Positions 25,906-34,555 of a stretch of DNA of 54,430 bases are shown here, one piece after another (position 1 is the stretch's first letter; every line of letters starts with the position of its first letter). The stretch is taken from the NCBI GenBank assembly GCA_016200895.1, contig JACQDX010000055.1, positions 1 to 54,430 on the forward strand, read 5' to 3'. The DNA is from Burkholderiales bacterium. GTDB lineage: Bacteria > Pseudomonadota > Gammaproteobacteria > Burkholderiales > Burkholderiaceae_D. The position numbers and the translations under genes were made by a program. The notes under the pieces were generated by a model. It worked only from the letters and a program-made list of their open reading frames with translations, was not told the origin of the DNA and made no database searches.

Positions 25906-26552
25906 GTAACACATCGTCCAGCGTTGACAGTGGTCAGGTGCTGCGGTGTGTCAGCGAATCGCTGCGCAACCTGATTCGCGCTCATATTTCGGAATTGTCA
26001 TCAGAATCGGCGGTGGTGTTTGAATCGCCGGCAGACATCGACAGTCAAGGTGAAACCAAGCTGTCACTATTCTTGTATCAACTTGAAATCAATCCGTTCT
26101 TGCGCAATACCCCGGCAACGCTCAATCGCCAGCAAGGTGCAAATGGCATGCCAAATTCACTGACAGTGACCGCACCGCCGCTGGTGGCGGACCTGCTGTA
26201 TATGATGGTGCCGTATGCACGTTCGGCAGAACTGGAGCTGGTACTGGTGGATAAACTGGTGCGACTGTTTCATGATGTGCCAGCCTTGTATGGGCAATGG
26301 CTGCATCCGGTGTTGCGCCAAAGCGGCAATGAAGTGATTCCTATAGTGCCGGACTTCAGCAATTTTGAACGCTTGCATAATATTTGGAGTGGTTTTCCCA
26401 ATAAGCCCTATAAATTAACCAAACTGTACACGCTCTCTCCCGTCCGCATACCGTCAGGGGATGTAAGCCAGGTCAATATGATAAGGGAAGGTGAATTAGT
26501 GGCAGAGCAGCGACCAGTGCACACATTACCGCAAACGGTGGAACAAACATGA
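25902..26552 (+). CDS. DUF4255 / Pvc16-Afp16-like tail cap protein
   Basis: 216 aa. Family features: VLRCVSESLRNLIRAHI at the start, SLFLYQLEINPFLRN, PPLVADLLYMMVPYARSAELE, and the C-terminal WSGFPNKPYKLTKLYTLSPVRI. In Afp/PVC particles the homologue caps the tube-sheath distal end and fixes length. ATGA overlaps link it to genes on both sides. Placement before the sheath is as in many eCIS loci. Confidence 0.85.
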   Translation: MSNTSSSVDSGQVLRCVSESLRNLIRAHISELSSESAVVFESPADIDSQGETKLSLFLYQLEINPFLRNTPATLNRQQGANGMPNSLTVTAPPLVADLLYMMVPYARSAELELVLVDKLVRLFHDVPALYGQWLHPVLRQSGNEVIPIVPDFSNFERLHNIWSGFPNKPYKLTKLYTLSPVRIPSGDVSQVNMIREGELVAEQRPVHTLPQTVEQT

Positions 26553-27130
26553 TCACGCTGTCGGCAGTGGTGCAGTTGATTGATGGTTTTACAGGGCAAC
26601 CGGCAGTAGCACTGGAGGTGAGTTTTCTGCTGGATGGCAAGCCAGTGGTAGCACAAGCAAAGCAGCAGGCGTTCTATGCATTTCCTGACCTCGATGATGG
26701 GCAATACCGTCTCAAGATTATTTGCCGTAAACCGTGGTTTCTGGATCAGGAAGTCAAGTTGCAGGTACCGTTGAGCGAGCCATTGGTCGATGCAATTACG
26801 GTTGTCACTATGTTGCCCGGACCAGCCTATCCCTATCCGCCGGGCACTACGCTGATTGCAGGACAGGTGGTGGCAGCGAAGCAGCAGCCAGTGCCAGGAG
26901 TTGAAGTGATGGCGAATTACCAGACTGCGCGCGCCAATGTCAAAACGGCCAGTACGCGTTCTTTTGGGGCCGGTCGTCATGCGGGTTGTTTTACTCTGGC
27001 CCTGACAGGTAATCTTGCGCCACAAAGTGCGGTGGTATTGAGCTTCAGTAAGTCCGGTTTGAAGAGTGTGCAAAAGAGCGTCACAGTGCAAAGCGGAATG
27101 ATGCAGTGTGTGTCTGTTGAAATGCAATAA
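26549..27130 (+). CDS. eCIS-associated protein with carboxypeptidase-regulatory-like (Ig-type) domain
   Basis: 193 aa, beta-rich. VVQLIDGFTGQPAVALEVSFLLDGKPV, the AFPDLDDGQYRLKI strand and PPGTTLIAGQVVAAKQQPVPGVEVMAN resemble the carboxypeptidase regulatory-like fold (G-x-V-x-D/P-G-V repeated). No catalytic residues. Located between the cap and sheath genes and overlapping the former, so probably a minor structural component. Precise role not recognised. Confidence 0.6.
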   Translation: MITLSAVVQLIDGFTGQPAVALEVSFLLDGKPVVAQAKQQAFYAFPDLDDGQYRLKIICRKPWFLDQEVKLQVPLSEPLVDAITVVTMLPGPAYPYPPGTTLIAGQVVAAKQQPVPGVEVMANYQTARANVKTASTRSFGAGRHAGCFTLALTGNLAPQSAVVLSFSKSGLKSVQKSVTVQSGMMQCVSVEMQ

Positions 27131-27150
27131 TTGATAAGGGAAGAACTATC

Positions 27151-28809
27151 TTGGCTACTTATAAACATCCCGGCATATATATACAGGAAGTGCCAGGCAC
27201 TCGCAGCATTCAGGGTGCTTCCACTTCAACTCCGGTCTTTATTGGCGTGACCGAATTCGGGCCCATTGAACAACCGACACTGATCACCAGCTGGAATGCC
27301 TACCAAAGCGCGTTTGGCAATTTGGCCTGGTATGCGATGGTGTCATGGTCAGTGTATGAATTTTTTAACGAAGGTGGTACTGCATGCTGGGTGGTGCGCT
27401 GCACCGATACGGCTGCGGCCAAGGCAGCGACCGCGACCCTGAGCAGCCTGGTTGTCAATGCAGTGACAGCTGGTACTTGGGGCAATTCACTGGGGGTCAT
27501 GATCAGCAACGGCAGTACGCCTCTTACCGCTGGTGGCAGCACCCCGGTATTTAATCTGAGCGTCACGGTAGATCAATCTAAAATCGGCCTGAGCAGCACG
27601 GCGGCACCGACGCAGATGGGGATGCCAAACGCGTTGTTGCAGCGCTATGTGCTGCAGAATAATCTGCAAGTTGAATCCGGGCAAACCTATTATGTGCTGG
27701 AGTCGTTTAACGGATTTACTGGCAATAGTCTGATAGGCGATGCCGGAGCCTATAGTCCGATTGCGACCAAGATCAACACCAGTTCCATGTTTATCCGCAT
27801 TGCACCGAACGCCAAGGCGATTACTACCAGTTCGCGGCCAACCAATACTGCTACACCATCGGCTTTGAAAGGTGGTACCTCGCCCAACTACAATTTCACC
27901 ACGGCCACTGCCTTGCTGCAAAAAGTCCAGGGTATCAGCCTGCTTTCTGTTCCTGATATTACTACCTACGAAAAGACAGGTGACAGCAATCCATTATTAA
28001 CTCAGGGAACGTTCATCAATCAGGAGTTATTATTCTGTGAAAGCTCGCAACAGCGAAACCTGTTTTATGTAATTGATCCTCCATTTGGCCTGGATGTACA
28101 AGGTATTTTGTCATTCAAAACCGGCCAGGGCAGTGCTACATCTGGCAACCCCAATGCATTGAGTTCGGACTTTGGCGCGATTTACTATCCGTGGGTGTAC
28201 ATCTATAACCCGATTGCTGGCGCCAATGTGCCGATTCCTCCCTCTGGTCCCACTTTGGGTCGTTATGCTTATACCGATACCAATGTTGGGGTATGGAAGT
28301 CGCCAGCGGGGGTGGATGATGGTGCCTTGTTGACGGCGGTGTTGCTGGATCAGAGTATTACTGATTCGGATCAGGATCAACTCAATCCTGAAGGCATCAA
28401 CGCGATTCGCAACTTTATCAATTACGGCAACGTGATCTGGGGAGCACGCACTCTGGCTCTGAATACCGAATGGACGTATATCAGCATTCGCCGTTTGTTC
28501 ATCTATGTAGAGCAAAGCCTGAAACAAAGCTTGCAATGGGTAGTGTTTGAACCTAATGACCAAACTACCTGGTCGTCAGTGACGCGGGATGTGACTGCTT
28601 TCCTGACTACGTTATGGCAACAGGGCGGCTTATTTGGTGCGACTGCACAGGAGGCATTTTTTGTGACCTGTGATGCGTCGAACAACCCGCCCAATACCAG
28701 GATGTTAGGGCAGATGTTCATTGATATTGGTCTGGCACCGGTTTATCCGGCTGAGTTTGTGATTTTGCGTATGTCGCAAAAAACGGCTGCGCCGGATTCG
28801 GGCGGTTAA
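27151..28809 (+). CDS. Contractile tail sheath protein (Afp2/3-like)
   Basis: 552 aa. The N-terminus ATYKHPGIYIQEVPGTRSIQG and STPVFIGVTEFGP is the sheath signature. The C-terminal part has INYGNVIWGARTLALNTEWTYISIRRL, WVVFEPNDQTTW and the final VYPAEFVILRMSQKT strand that interlocks subunits. The start is TTG at 27151, with AAGGGA ahead; no ATG fits the conserved N-terminus. Only one sheath gene is present, unlike the three of Afp and PVC. The sheath contracts around the tube to drive injection. Confidence 0.95.
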   Translation: MATYKHPGIYIQEVPGTRSIQGASTSTPVFIGVTEFGPIEQPTLITSWNAYQSAFGNLAWYAMVSWSVYEFFNEGGTACWVVRCTDTAAAKAATATLSSLVVNAVTAGTWGNSLGVMISNGSTPLTAGGSTPVFNLSVTVDQSKIGLSSTAAPTQMGMPNALLQRYVLQNNLQVESGQTYYVLESFNGFTGNSLIGDAGAYSPIATKINTSSMFIRIAPNAKAITTSSRPTNTATPSALKGGTSPNYNFTTATALLQKVQGISLLSVPDITTYEKTGDSNPLLTQGTFINQELLFCESSQQRNLFYVIDPPFGLDVQGILSFKTGQGSATSGNPNALSSDFGAIYYPWVYIYNPIAGANVPIPPSGPTLGRYAYTDTNVGVWKSPAGVDDGALLTAVLLDQSITDSDQDQLNPEGINAIRNFINYGNVIWGARTLALNTEWTYISIRRLFIYVEQSLKQSLQWVVFEPNDQTTWSSVTRDVTAFLTTLWQQGGLFGATAQEAFFVTCDASNNPPNTRMLGQMFIDIGLAPVYPAEFVILRMSQKTAAPDSGG

Positions 28810-28860
28810 TCTGACCCGATTTCCCCAAAAAAAACCAGATGACAGATTGCGGAGAAAACA

Positions 28861-29307
28861 ATGGCTACAACTTTAACTGACCCCTACCGTGGGTTTCTCT
28901 TCCGGGTTGAAATTTCCGGCATTCAGATTGCAGCATTTTCTGAGGCAACCGTGCCTGATATCACGGTTGAAACCGTGGACTACCGCGAAGGCACAGACCC
29001 GGTGTGGAAGCGACCATATTCAGGTCTGACCAGCTATGGCAAACTGACCTTGAAAAAAGGGCTGACAGATTCCATGGATTTATATAACTGGTTCACCCTG
29101 GTATCGACCCAGGGTTCAACTGCCACAGGTGCCCAGAAAAACGTGTCCCTGATCCTGGTGGATACCACCGGGGCTGACAAGGCGCGCTGGAACGTTATTA
29201 ATGCCTTCGCCAGTAAATATGAAAGTACTGGTTTGAATGCATCAACCAGCGATGTGATGGTGGAAACTTTTGAATTGACCATGCAATACATGGTACGTGT
29301 CTCTTAA
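28861..29307 (+). CDS. Inner tube protein (Afp1/Pvc1-like, gp19 family)
   Basis: 148 aa. DPYRGFLFRVEISGIQIAAFSEA and TVDYREGTDPVWKRPYSGLTSYGKLTLKKGLTD followed by LYNWF and the closing ETFELTMQYMVRV are typical of the conserved phage tail/eCIS tube family. It polymerises into the rigid hollow tube carrying cargo. Ribosome site GGAGAAAAC precedes ATG. Directly after the sheath gene, the usual order. Confidence 0.95.
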   Translation: MATTLTDPYRGFLFRVEISGIQIAAFSEATVPDITVETVDYREGTDPVWKRPYSGLTSYGKLTLKKGLTDSMDLYNWFTLVSTQGSTATGAQKNVSLILVDTTGADKARWNVINAFASKYESTGLNASTSDVMVETFELTMQYMVRVS

Positions 29308-29324
29308 CCCTGGAGTTATGTCTC

Positions 29325-29651
29325 ATGAATGTGATCAGTACGGAAGTTGAATTTACCTTGCCCATAGGCTATCGCGACGCCGACGGTAATTTGCACAAGA
29401 ACGGAGTGATGCGGCTGGCAACTGCAGGAGACGAAATTTTGCCGCTCAAAGATCACCGGGTCCAGAATAATCCAGCTTATCTGATCATCATTGTGCTCTC
29501 ACGTGTGATTGTGCGCTTGGGAAGTCTGGATATTATTAATACCAAGCTGGTGGAAGATCTGTTTTCTGCCGATTTTACTTATTTGCAAACGCTATACAAC
29601 AAGATCAACCAGGTTGATACGGACGAAGGGCAGGGTGGGCCGGGAAAGTAG
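29325..29651 (+). CDS. Tail assembly chaperone-like protein (108 aa, zero-frame product)
   Basis: A small protein starting VISTEVEFTLPIGYRDADGNLHKNGVMRLATAGDEIL and ending in a charged Gly-rich tail; the middle has VIVRLGSLDIINTKLVEDLFSADF. Such proteins in contractile phages chaperone tube or tape-measure assembly. The gene ends GGG-AAA-G-TAG: a GGGAAAG heptamer in the correct X-XXY-YYZ phase sits right before the stop, and the -1 frame is open across it into the downstream DUF6760-like frame. It is thus likely expressed in two forms, like lambda G and GT. Confidence 0.8.
   Translation: MNVISTEVEFTLPIGYRDADGNLHKNGVMRLATAGDEILPLKDHRVQNNPAYLIIIVLSRVIVRLGSLDIINTKLVEDLFSADFTYLQTLYNKINQVDTDEGQGGPGK
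29642..29648 (+). promoter_or_regulatory. Putative programmed -1 ribosomal frameshift site GGGAAAG
   Basis: The heptamer reads G GGA AAG in the zero frame and is followed at once by TAG. It is identical to the phage lambda G/GT slippery sequence. The -1 frame is open from 29618 to the stop at 29834-29836, and would give a 170-residue G-GT-type fusion (108 + 62 residues). Confidence 0.68.
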
Positions 29652-29668
29652 GACGCGTACCTGAGCAG

Positions 29669-29836
29669 TTGTATGCAGAAATTGCTTTTATTGCTTATCA
29701 CTTTCATTGGTCGTATGAGGCAATTTTGGCGATGGAACATGCAGAGCGGCGGCGGTGGTGCGAGCAAATTTCCAAAATCAACAAAGCCATGAGCAGCGAT
29801 GATAATCATAAGAGTTTGAGAAATCTGGGAGTATGA
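29669..29836 (+). CDS. DUF6760-like extension of the tail chaperone (-1 frame)
   Basis: The product includes YAEIAFIAYHFHWSYEAIL and MEHAERRRWCEQISKIN, matching the small DUF6760-type proteins found after tube genes in eCIS and contractile phages. The only candidate start is TTG at 29669 with a poor ribosome site, while the frame is open back to 29618 and overlaps the upstream gene in the -1 phase. It is best read as the C-terminal part of a frameshift product starting at 29325; independent TTG initiation is the alternative. Confidence 0.68.
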   Translation: MYAEIAFIAYHFHWSYEAILAMEHAERRRWCEQISKINKAMSSDDNHKSLRNLGV

Positions 29837-29837
29837 G

Positions 29838-30350
29838 ATGGTATTGGGTGTAAATGCTGCTGCCGGTTTAGCTCAGCGTCAACTGGGTTTGCATATTGAC
29901 CCGTTCAAGGCCTACAATTTTTTTGTGGAAGTCGAAGGTATCCTGGTGGGTGGATTTTCATCGGTGGAGGGGCTGGAGTCTCGCACCGAAGTCAAAACCG
30001 TACGCCAGGGTGGAGTCAATGATACGGAATACAAACTGCCTGGCCAGATGACTTATTCCGATATCGTGTTAAAAGCTGGAATCACAGCACTTGACCCTAT
30101 GTGGCTGTGGTATCAATCCACCTTGCAAGGACAGATCAAGCGCAAGAACGGCTCAATTTATATTCTGGATGATTCCGGTTTGCCCAGTGTATGGTGGGAT
30201 TTCTTCAATGCCTGGCCAATATCCTGGCAGGGGCCAAGCCTGGATGCCGGACAAAACATGATTGCGACCCAGAGTTTTACCCTGGCGCATGAAGGTATCA
30301 AGAAAAGCCTGGCCAGCGTTGCCTATTCTGCCGCCAAGGGGATACTTTGA
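29838..30350 (+). CDS. Second tube-family protein (Afp5-like, tube initiator/baseplate adaptor)
   Basis: 170 aa. DPFKAYNFFVEVEGILVGGFSSVEGLESRTEVKTVRQGGVNDTEYKLPGQ and VLKAGITALDPMWLWY show the tube fold again with a longer N-terminus. In Afp/PVC the Afp5 type connects the tube to the spike and baseplate. ATG follows the stop of the DUF6760 frame by one base. Confidence 0.88.
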   Translation: MVLGVNAAAGLAQRQLGLHIDPFKAYNFFVEVEGILVGGFSSVEGLESRTEVKTVRQGGVNDTEYKLPGQMTYSDIVLKAGITALDPMWLWYQSTLQGQIKRKNGSIYILDDSGLPSVWWDFFNAWPISWQGPSLDAGQNMIATQSFTLAHEGIKKSLASVAYSAAKGIL

Positions 30351-32251
30351 TGGCACTGGGCATGCGCACGGCCAGTGCCAATGCAGCCCGGGCGAACAGG
30401 CCACAGGTGTTACGATTGACTAGTCTGCTGAAGCTGAGACAGACCATGCAGGTGCATCATGATGGAGATATGCCGCCCACGCTGGCGTATTTGAAGTTGC
30501 CGCAGAATGTCACCCAGAATCACTTCACCCATATTGTTCAACGCATCCAGTGGCTGCAAATGCAGCAAAGGTTATTGGCACAGGGTGTGGGTAAATTCCT
30601 GCAAAAAGGAATGCAGGCCGACAGAAGCCCCATGCAGAAAAGGGGTAAGGCCGGGCTGCAGGCAGAAGGCAATGCTTCGGGTAAGCGACTTTCTCATGCT
30701 GTTCTCTCGCAACAGACCTGGGTGCGCTGGCTGCAAACTTTAATCATCAAATCACAAGCCCGTAATACCAGACTAGTGCCAGCGCTGACGTCTGCAGCAT
30801 TGAGCATACCGGGCATGCCACTGGACAAACTGGCAGGACAAGGTTCATCCCCTTTGCTGACACGTCTTTTGATGCAGCACAGCGCTACGCTGGTGATGGA
30901 ACTTTTTGGTCAACGGAACAGGCAAACTGCCCATGCGCGATTCAGCCCAGGCATCATAGCCGGATCCAGTTCTGCGTTGGTCTTATTGCAGCGTCAAGCC
31001 ATGGTGCGGGCCAACCCGGCCAGAACCAGTATTGGTACTGACAGAAAAATATCAACAGCCAATTCCAGCTTAGTCACGCAAAGCCATACCGCAAGTGTGT
31101 TTTTAGCCATGCACACACTGAGCGCGACGCGCAGCAACAGGCTAGAGCGCATGTTACTGCGCCTGCTGACACCACCGGGCAAGATGAAATACGAATTTTT
31201 TGAGCAGGGACGAAATCTGATCAATGTTATGCGCACCCAGTCGAGTGTAGCGCTGGAAGTGCGGTCTGGAGCAAGAGCGCTCATCGAAACATTGTTGCCC
31301 TGGTATTTACGCTCGCGCTTACGTGATGTTGGCAATTCATTGGCGCAAACGTTTTTGCAGCAAGGGGCACAGAAACGTTGGCAGCGCACTGTGATGCGGT
31401 CACATGAAGTACGCGGAGCTGCAGCCGAGAACATGTTGTTGAGGGTATTGCATTTGCGACCGGCCAAAGCTGCGAGCATGTCAGGTTCTGGCCGGCAGAC
31501 CCGGTCAACAGGTCATACAGTGGCGTCGATGCTGCGTGCGCAAGTCGATATGATCTGGCAAACCAGCTTGCGTCAATATGTATTAAGACAAACTGGGCGT
31601 CGCTTGCCAGCCTATTCGTCATCACCAGCTTTAGGGCGACAACAGGTAAATCTGGAACAGCCCATGCTGCGTCAGTCTGATGCAGACCGTGCCAGCCTGT
31701 CTAACCTGAGTAGGGTGGCAAGTTGGCGCGAAATGGCGAGTCGCATGAAGGTGCCAGATATGTTGGCACTGATCAGGCGGCGCAGCACACTGGTTGCCAC
31801 GCGCGGTACTTATCTACCGCCACAAACCGGGCACAGCACGACGTCTGAGCCAGCAGCGACACGTCTTACTTTGGCGCAGCAGGCGTTCGGGCCACCTTTG
31901 GTGCAGCCGTCATACCAAAACGGTATGGTGGCGCAGCCTATGGAACTGGTACCTTACCGTTCGCGTCAGAGCGTGACGCAGGTGTTGCGCGAAACCCATG
32001 TCAACCGTTCCTGGCAAGATGGTCTGCAGGTTCAAATGCAAAAACTCATCCAGAGTCAGCTGACGTCAGTTGAACGTTCTATTCAAATGAAAGTCGTTCA
32101 GGAACTAACTCAACGCAATCAGGATGTCTTGCATCAGGTAGTGGTCGATTCACTGTTTTCTCCACCCGTCATGCGGGTTTTGACGGACCGCTTGTGCAGT
32201 GCTGTTGAAAAGCGTACCGCGATTGAACATTATCGCAAAGGAGCCAATTGA
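30350..32251 (+). CDS. Large basic Arg/Gln-rich eCIS protein (633 aa), possible tape measure
   Basis: ATG at 30350 overlaps the upstream stop (TGATG). The protein is rich in Arg, Gln, Leu, Ser and Met, mostly amphipathic helices, e.g. HIVQRIQWLQMQQRLLAQG near the start and QVQMQKLIQSQLTSVERSI near the end, with no catalytic motif, signal peptide or membrane helix. No other long helical protein that could be the tape measure is seen in the locus, where Afp carries it next to the ATPase. A tape-measure or internal scaffold role is therefore an inference from size, composition and exclusion. Cargo or adaptor are alternatives. Confidence 0.6.
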   Translation: MALGMRTASANAARANRPQVLRLTSLLKLRQTMQVHHDGDMPPTLAYLKLPQNVTQNHFTHIVQRIQWLQMQQRLLAQGVGKFLQKGMQADRSPMQKRGKAGLQAEGNASGKRLSHAVLSQQTWVRWLQTLIIKSQARNTRLVPALTSAALSIPGMPLDKLAGQGSSPLLTRLLMQHSATLVMELFGQRNRQTAHARFSPGIIAGSSSALVLLQRQAMVRANPARTSIGTDRKISTANSSLVTQSHTASVFLAMHTLSATRSNRLERMLLRLLTPPGKMKYEFFEQGRNLINVMRTQSSVALEVRSGARALIETLLPWYLRSRLRDVGNSLAQTFLQQGAQKRWQRTVMRSHEVRGAAAENMLLRVLHLRPAKAASMSGSGRQTRSTGHTVASMLRAQVDMIWQTSLRQYVLRQTGRRLPAYSSSPALGRQQVNLEQPMLRQSDADRASLSNLSRVASWREMASRMKVPDMLALIRRRSTLVATRGTYLPPQTGHSTTSEPAATRLTLAQQAFGPPLVQPSYQNGMVAQPMELVPYRSRQSVTQVLRETHVNRSWQDGLQVQMQKLIQSQLTSVERSIQMKVVQELTQRNQDVLHQVVVDSLFSPPVMRVLTDRLCSAVEKRTAIEHYRKGAN

Positions 32252-32895
32252 TGCTGGAAATGGCCAAGATCGTGGTACAGCAAACCCGCGAAGAAATTCC
32301 GGTGATGTACAACCCGACAGAGTTGTCGCTCAATAAAACCGTGATGGTGCAGGGTGAGGGTTCGAACATCCAGTTTCAGCGCGTCAATAACGATGACCTG
32401 ACGGTATCACTATTTTTTGATACCTATGAACAGCAAATCGATGTGCGTACCAAGACCAATAAAATTGTGGCATTGACGGTACCCAGCGTAGGCACCAATA
32501 TCCGCAAGGAGCCGCCAGTAGTGGTGTTCACTTGGGCCGGGCCATTGTTCACCGGCATTGTGACCAAGTTGGATCAGAAATTCACCATGTTTTTGAGTTC
32601 TGGCATACCGGTGCGGGCAGAGCTGTCGGTGACGTTCAAGTCCGTTCTGACGGAAGAAGAAGATTTACAGGCACGCGGTTATTTCAATTGCCGCCAGCTA
32701 TGGCGCGTCAAGGAAAGTGACCGTCTGTACCTGATTGCCCAGGATACGCTGGGCGATGCCAATCAGTGGCGCTTGATAGCTGATGCCAACCAGATCTACG
32801 ACGTACTCAATTTCCCTCAGATCAAGGATATCGGACGCAACCTGATTATTCCAGATGTGCACGCCGACGGTTTTCCGGGAGTGAGCAATGCTTAG
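32251..32895 (+). CDS. LysM-domain baseplate protein (Afp7-like)
   Basis: About 214 aa. The N-terminal part (KIVVQQTREEIPVMYNPTEL) and central beta-rich section are typical of eCIS peptidoglycan-binding-like baseplate proteins. The C-terminal ~60 residues are LysM-like: WRVKESDRLYLIAQDTLGDANQWRLIADAN ... IGRNLIIPD. In related particles it stabilises the tube-spike junction. ATG overlaps the upstream stop, and the next gene starts 8 bases before its stop. Confidence 0.85.
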   Translation: MLEMAKIVVQQTREEIPVMYNPTELSLNKTVMVQGEGSNIQFQRVNNDDLTVSLFFDTYEQQIDVRTKTNKIVALTVPSVGTNIRKEPPVVVFTWAGPLFTGIVTKLDQKFTMFLSSGIPVRAELSVTFKSVLTEEEDLQARGYFNCRQLWRVKESDRLYLIAQDTLGDANQWRLIADANQIYDVLNFPQIKDIGRNLIIPDVHADGFPGVSNA

Positions 32896-33934
32896 CGTTA
32901 ATACAGGAGCATTCAAGATTCTGAAGAATCGCAGTGCCTTGCCCAATTCGATTTTGGCCAATATTCATGATGTGCAGGTGACCAATGAAATCAATGTGCC
33001 AGGCATGTTCAGTTTTTCTCTCAATATTGTTTCCAGCAATGGCACATGGGAAGATGTTGATCTGGATGTGTTCAAGCCTGGCGATGAAATTACCATTTTC
33101 ATGGGCCTGAATACGCTGCATCAATTGATCAGTGGCGATATTACTGCGGTCGAGCCTAACTTCAGTACCCGCTCATCCAATGCAGTAATCCGTGGATTTG
33201 ACCGCATGTACCGATTGAAGTTTGGCAAACAAACCAAGACCTATGAAGATTTGAATGACAATGCCATCGTCACGCAAGTTGCGCGCTCTTGCGGCCTGAC
33301 TGTTCAAACGCCTGGTAACCCGGCACTGGTGAATCAATACGTTTTGCAAGGAAATATCTCCAACTACAAGTTTGTACTTAATCGTTGCAAGCAATTGAAC
33401 TATGAAATCCTGATGGATGATACCGCGCTGATATTCCGCCCTTCTGCAGAAGGTGGCAGTGCACTCAAGACCTTACAGTTTCCTCGTGACATGGATGATG
33501 TCAACCTGAACATGAAGCTGCCTACCCAGGGTGATGAAGTCACGGCTACGGGGTACGACATTGAAACCAACAAAGTGCTGACAGCAGTGGCAGCATCAAG
33601 CACGCCACAGGAAACCATGGGGGGCAGCGAGACCGGATATCAGGCGGCAAATGATTTTCCCAGTAGCCAGATTTTGGTGGAGTGCCCCAATATCAGCGAC
33701 CCGCAAGCCTTGCAGGCGGTGGCAAAAGCGCAGTATCAGGCCAATTTACAAAGTTTCATCGAAGGCAGCGTGAACCTGGTGGGGGACAACCAACTGGTGG
33801 CGGGCGTCAATATCAAACTGACTGGCCTGTCTACCCGCTATAACGGTATTTATTACATTACCTCCAGCACGCATAGCTACGACGATAGTACGGGTTACAA
33901 AACCACGCTGAAGATCAGGAGAACCGGCATATGA
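32888..33934 (+). CDS. gpD-like spike protein (Afp8 N-terminal half)
   Basis: 348 aa of the phage late control D / VgrG N-terminal family: ATINDVQVTN-like opening, EDVDLDVFKPGDEITIFMGL, LISGDITAVEPNFST, VIRGFDRMYRLKFGKQTKTYEDLNDN and the closing IYYITSSTHSYDDSTGYKTTLKIRRTG. It forms the base of the central spike. In Afp8 this domain is fused with the gp5-like spike; here they are separate genes, with the next ATG overlapping this stop. Confidence 0.9.
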   Translation: MLSVNTGAFKILKNRSALPNSILANIHDVQVTNEINVPGMFSFSLNIVSSNGTWEDVDLDVFKPGDEITIFMGLNTLHQLISGDITAVEPNFSTRSSNAVIRGFDRMYRLKFGKQTKTYEDLNDNAIVTQVARSCGLTVQTPGNPALVNQYVLQGNISNYKFVLNRCKQLNYEILMDDTALIFRPSAEGGSALKTLQFPRDMDDVNLNMKLPTQGDEVTATGYDIETNKVLTAVAASSTPQETMGGSETGYQAANDFPSSQILVECPNISDPQALQAVAKAQYQANLQSFIEGSVNLVGDNQLVAGVNIKLTGLSTRYNGIYYITSSTHSYDDSTGYKTTLKIRRTGI

Positions 33935-34545
33935 TGAACGACGATATGGGCGAATTCAGCCCAGGGGTAGCGCTGGCGACAGTCAGCAACACCCGTGATG
34001 AGCAAAGTCTGGGGCGTATCAAGGTGAAGTTTTCACTCAAAGGCGCGCAGATAGAATCTGACTGGGTGCAGATCATGAGTTTTTTTGCCGGAACCAGTAG
34101 CGGGGCCTTTTTTTTACCGCAAGTCGGTGACTCTGCCTTGGTGGCCTTTGCCGATGGTGATCCGAGCAAACCTTATGTGCTGGGCTTTTTGTGGAATGGG
34201 CAGCAAAAGCCGCCGATTGCCAACGTGGAGCAACAGCAAACTATCCGTGTGATTAAAACCAAAGGTGGCAAGACCATTACCTTTGACGATTCTGATCAAG
34301 GAAAAATCAGCATTGTCGACAACAAAAATAATCAAATCCTTATTGATACTAGCGCTAATAAAATCAGCCTGATCAGTCAGGGTGATATCAGTATCAGTGC
34401 TGTTGGCAGCATCAATATCAAAGGTGCCCAGGTGGTGGTGCAAAATACCGGCGGCAGCGTCAAGGCTGATCTCACTGCAGCCAGCATGCAACTGACAGGC
34501 GGTACCAATCTGAAGCTGTCGGCCAGCATGATCGATATCAACTAG
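33934..34545 (+). CDS. gpV/gp5-like spike protein (Afp8 C-terminal half)
   Basis: About 203 aa. The OB-fold shows GVALATVSNTRDEQSLGRIKVKFSL, WVQIMSFFAGTSSGAFFLPQVGDSALVAFADGD and GFLWNGQQKPP. The C-terminus is a short repetitive beta-helix (NQILIDTSANKISLISQGDISISAVGSINIKGAQ) forming the needle. ATGs at 33931 and 33934 are both possible. Followed by a PAAR gene for the tip. Confidence 0.92.
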   Translation: MNDDMGEFSPGVALATVSNTRDEQSLGRIKVKFSLKGAQIESDWVQIMSFFAGTSSGAFFLPQVGDSALVAFADGDPSKPYVLGFLWNGQQKPPIANVEQQQTIRVIKTKGGKTITFDDSDQGKISIVDNKNNQILIDTSANKISLISQGDISISAVGSINIKGAQVVVQNTGGSVKADLTAASMQLTGGTNLKLSASMIDIN

Positions 34546-34555
34546 GGAGCAGGAA

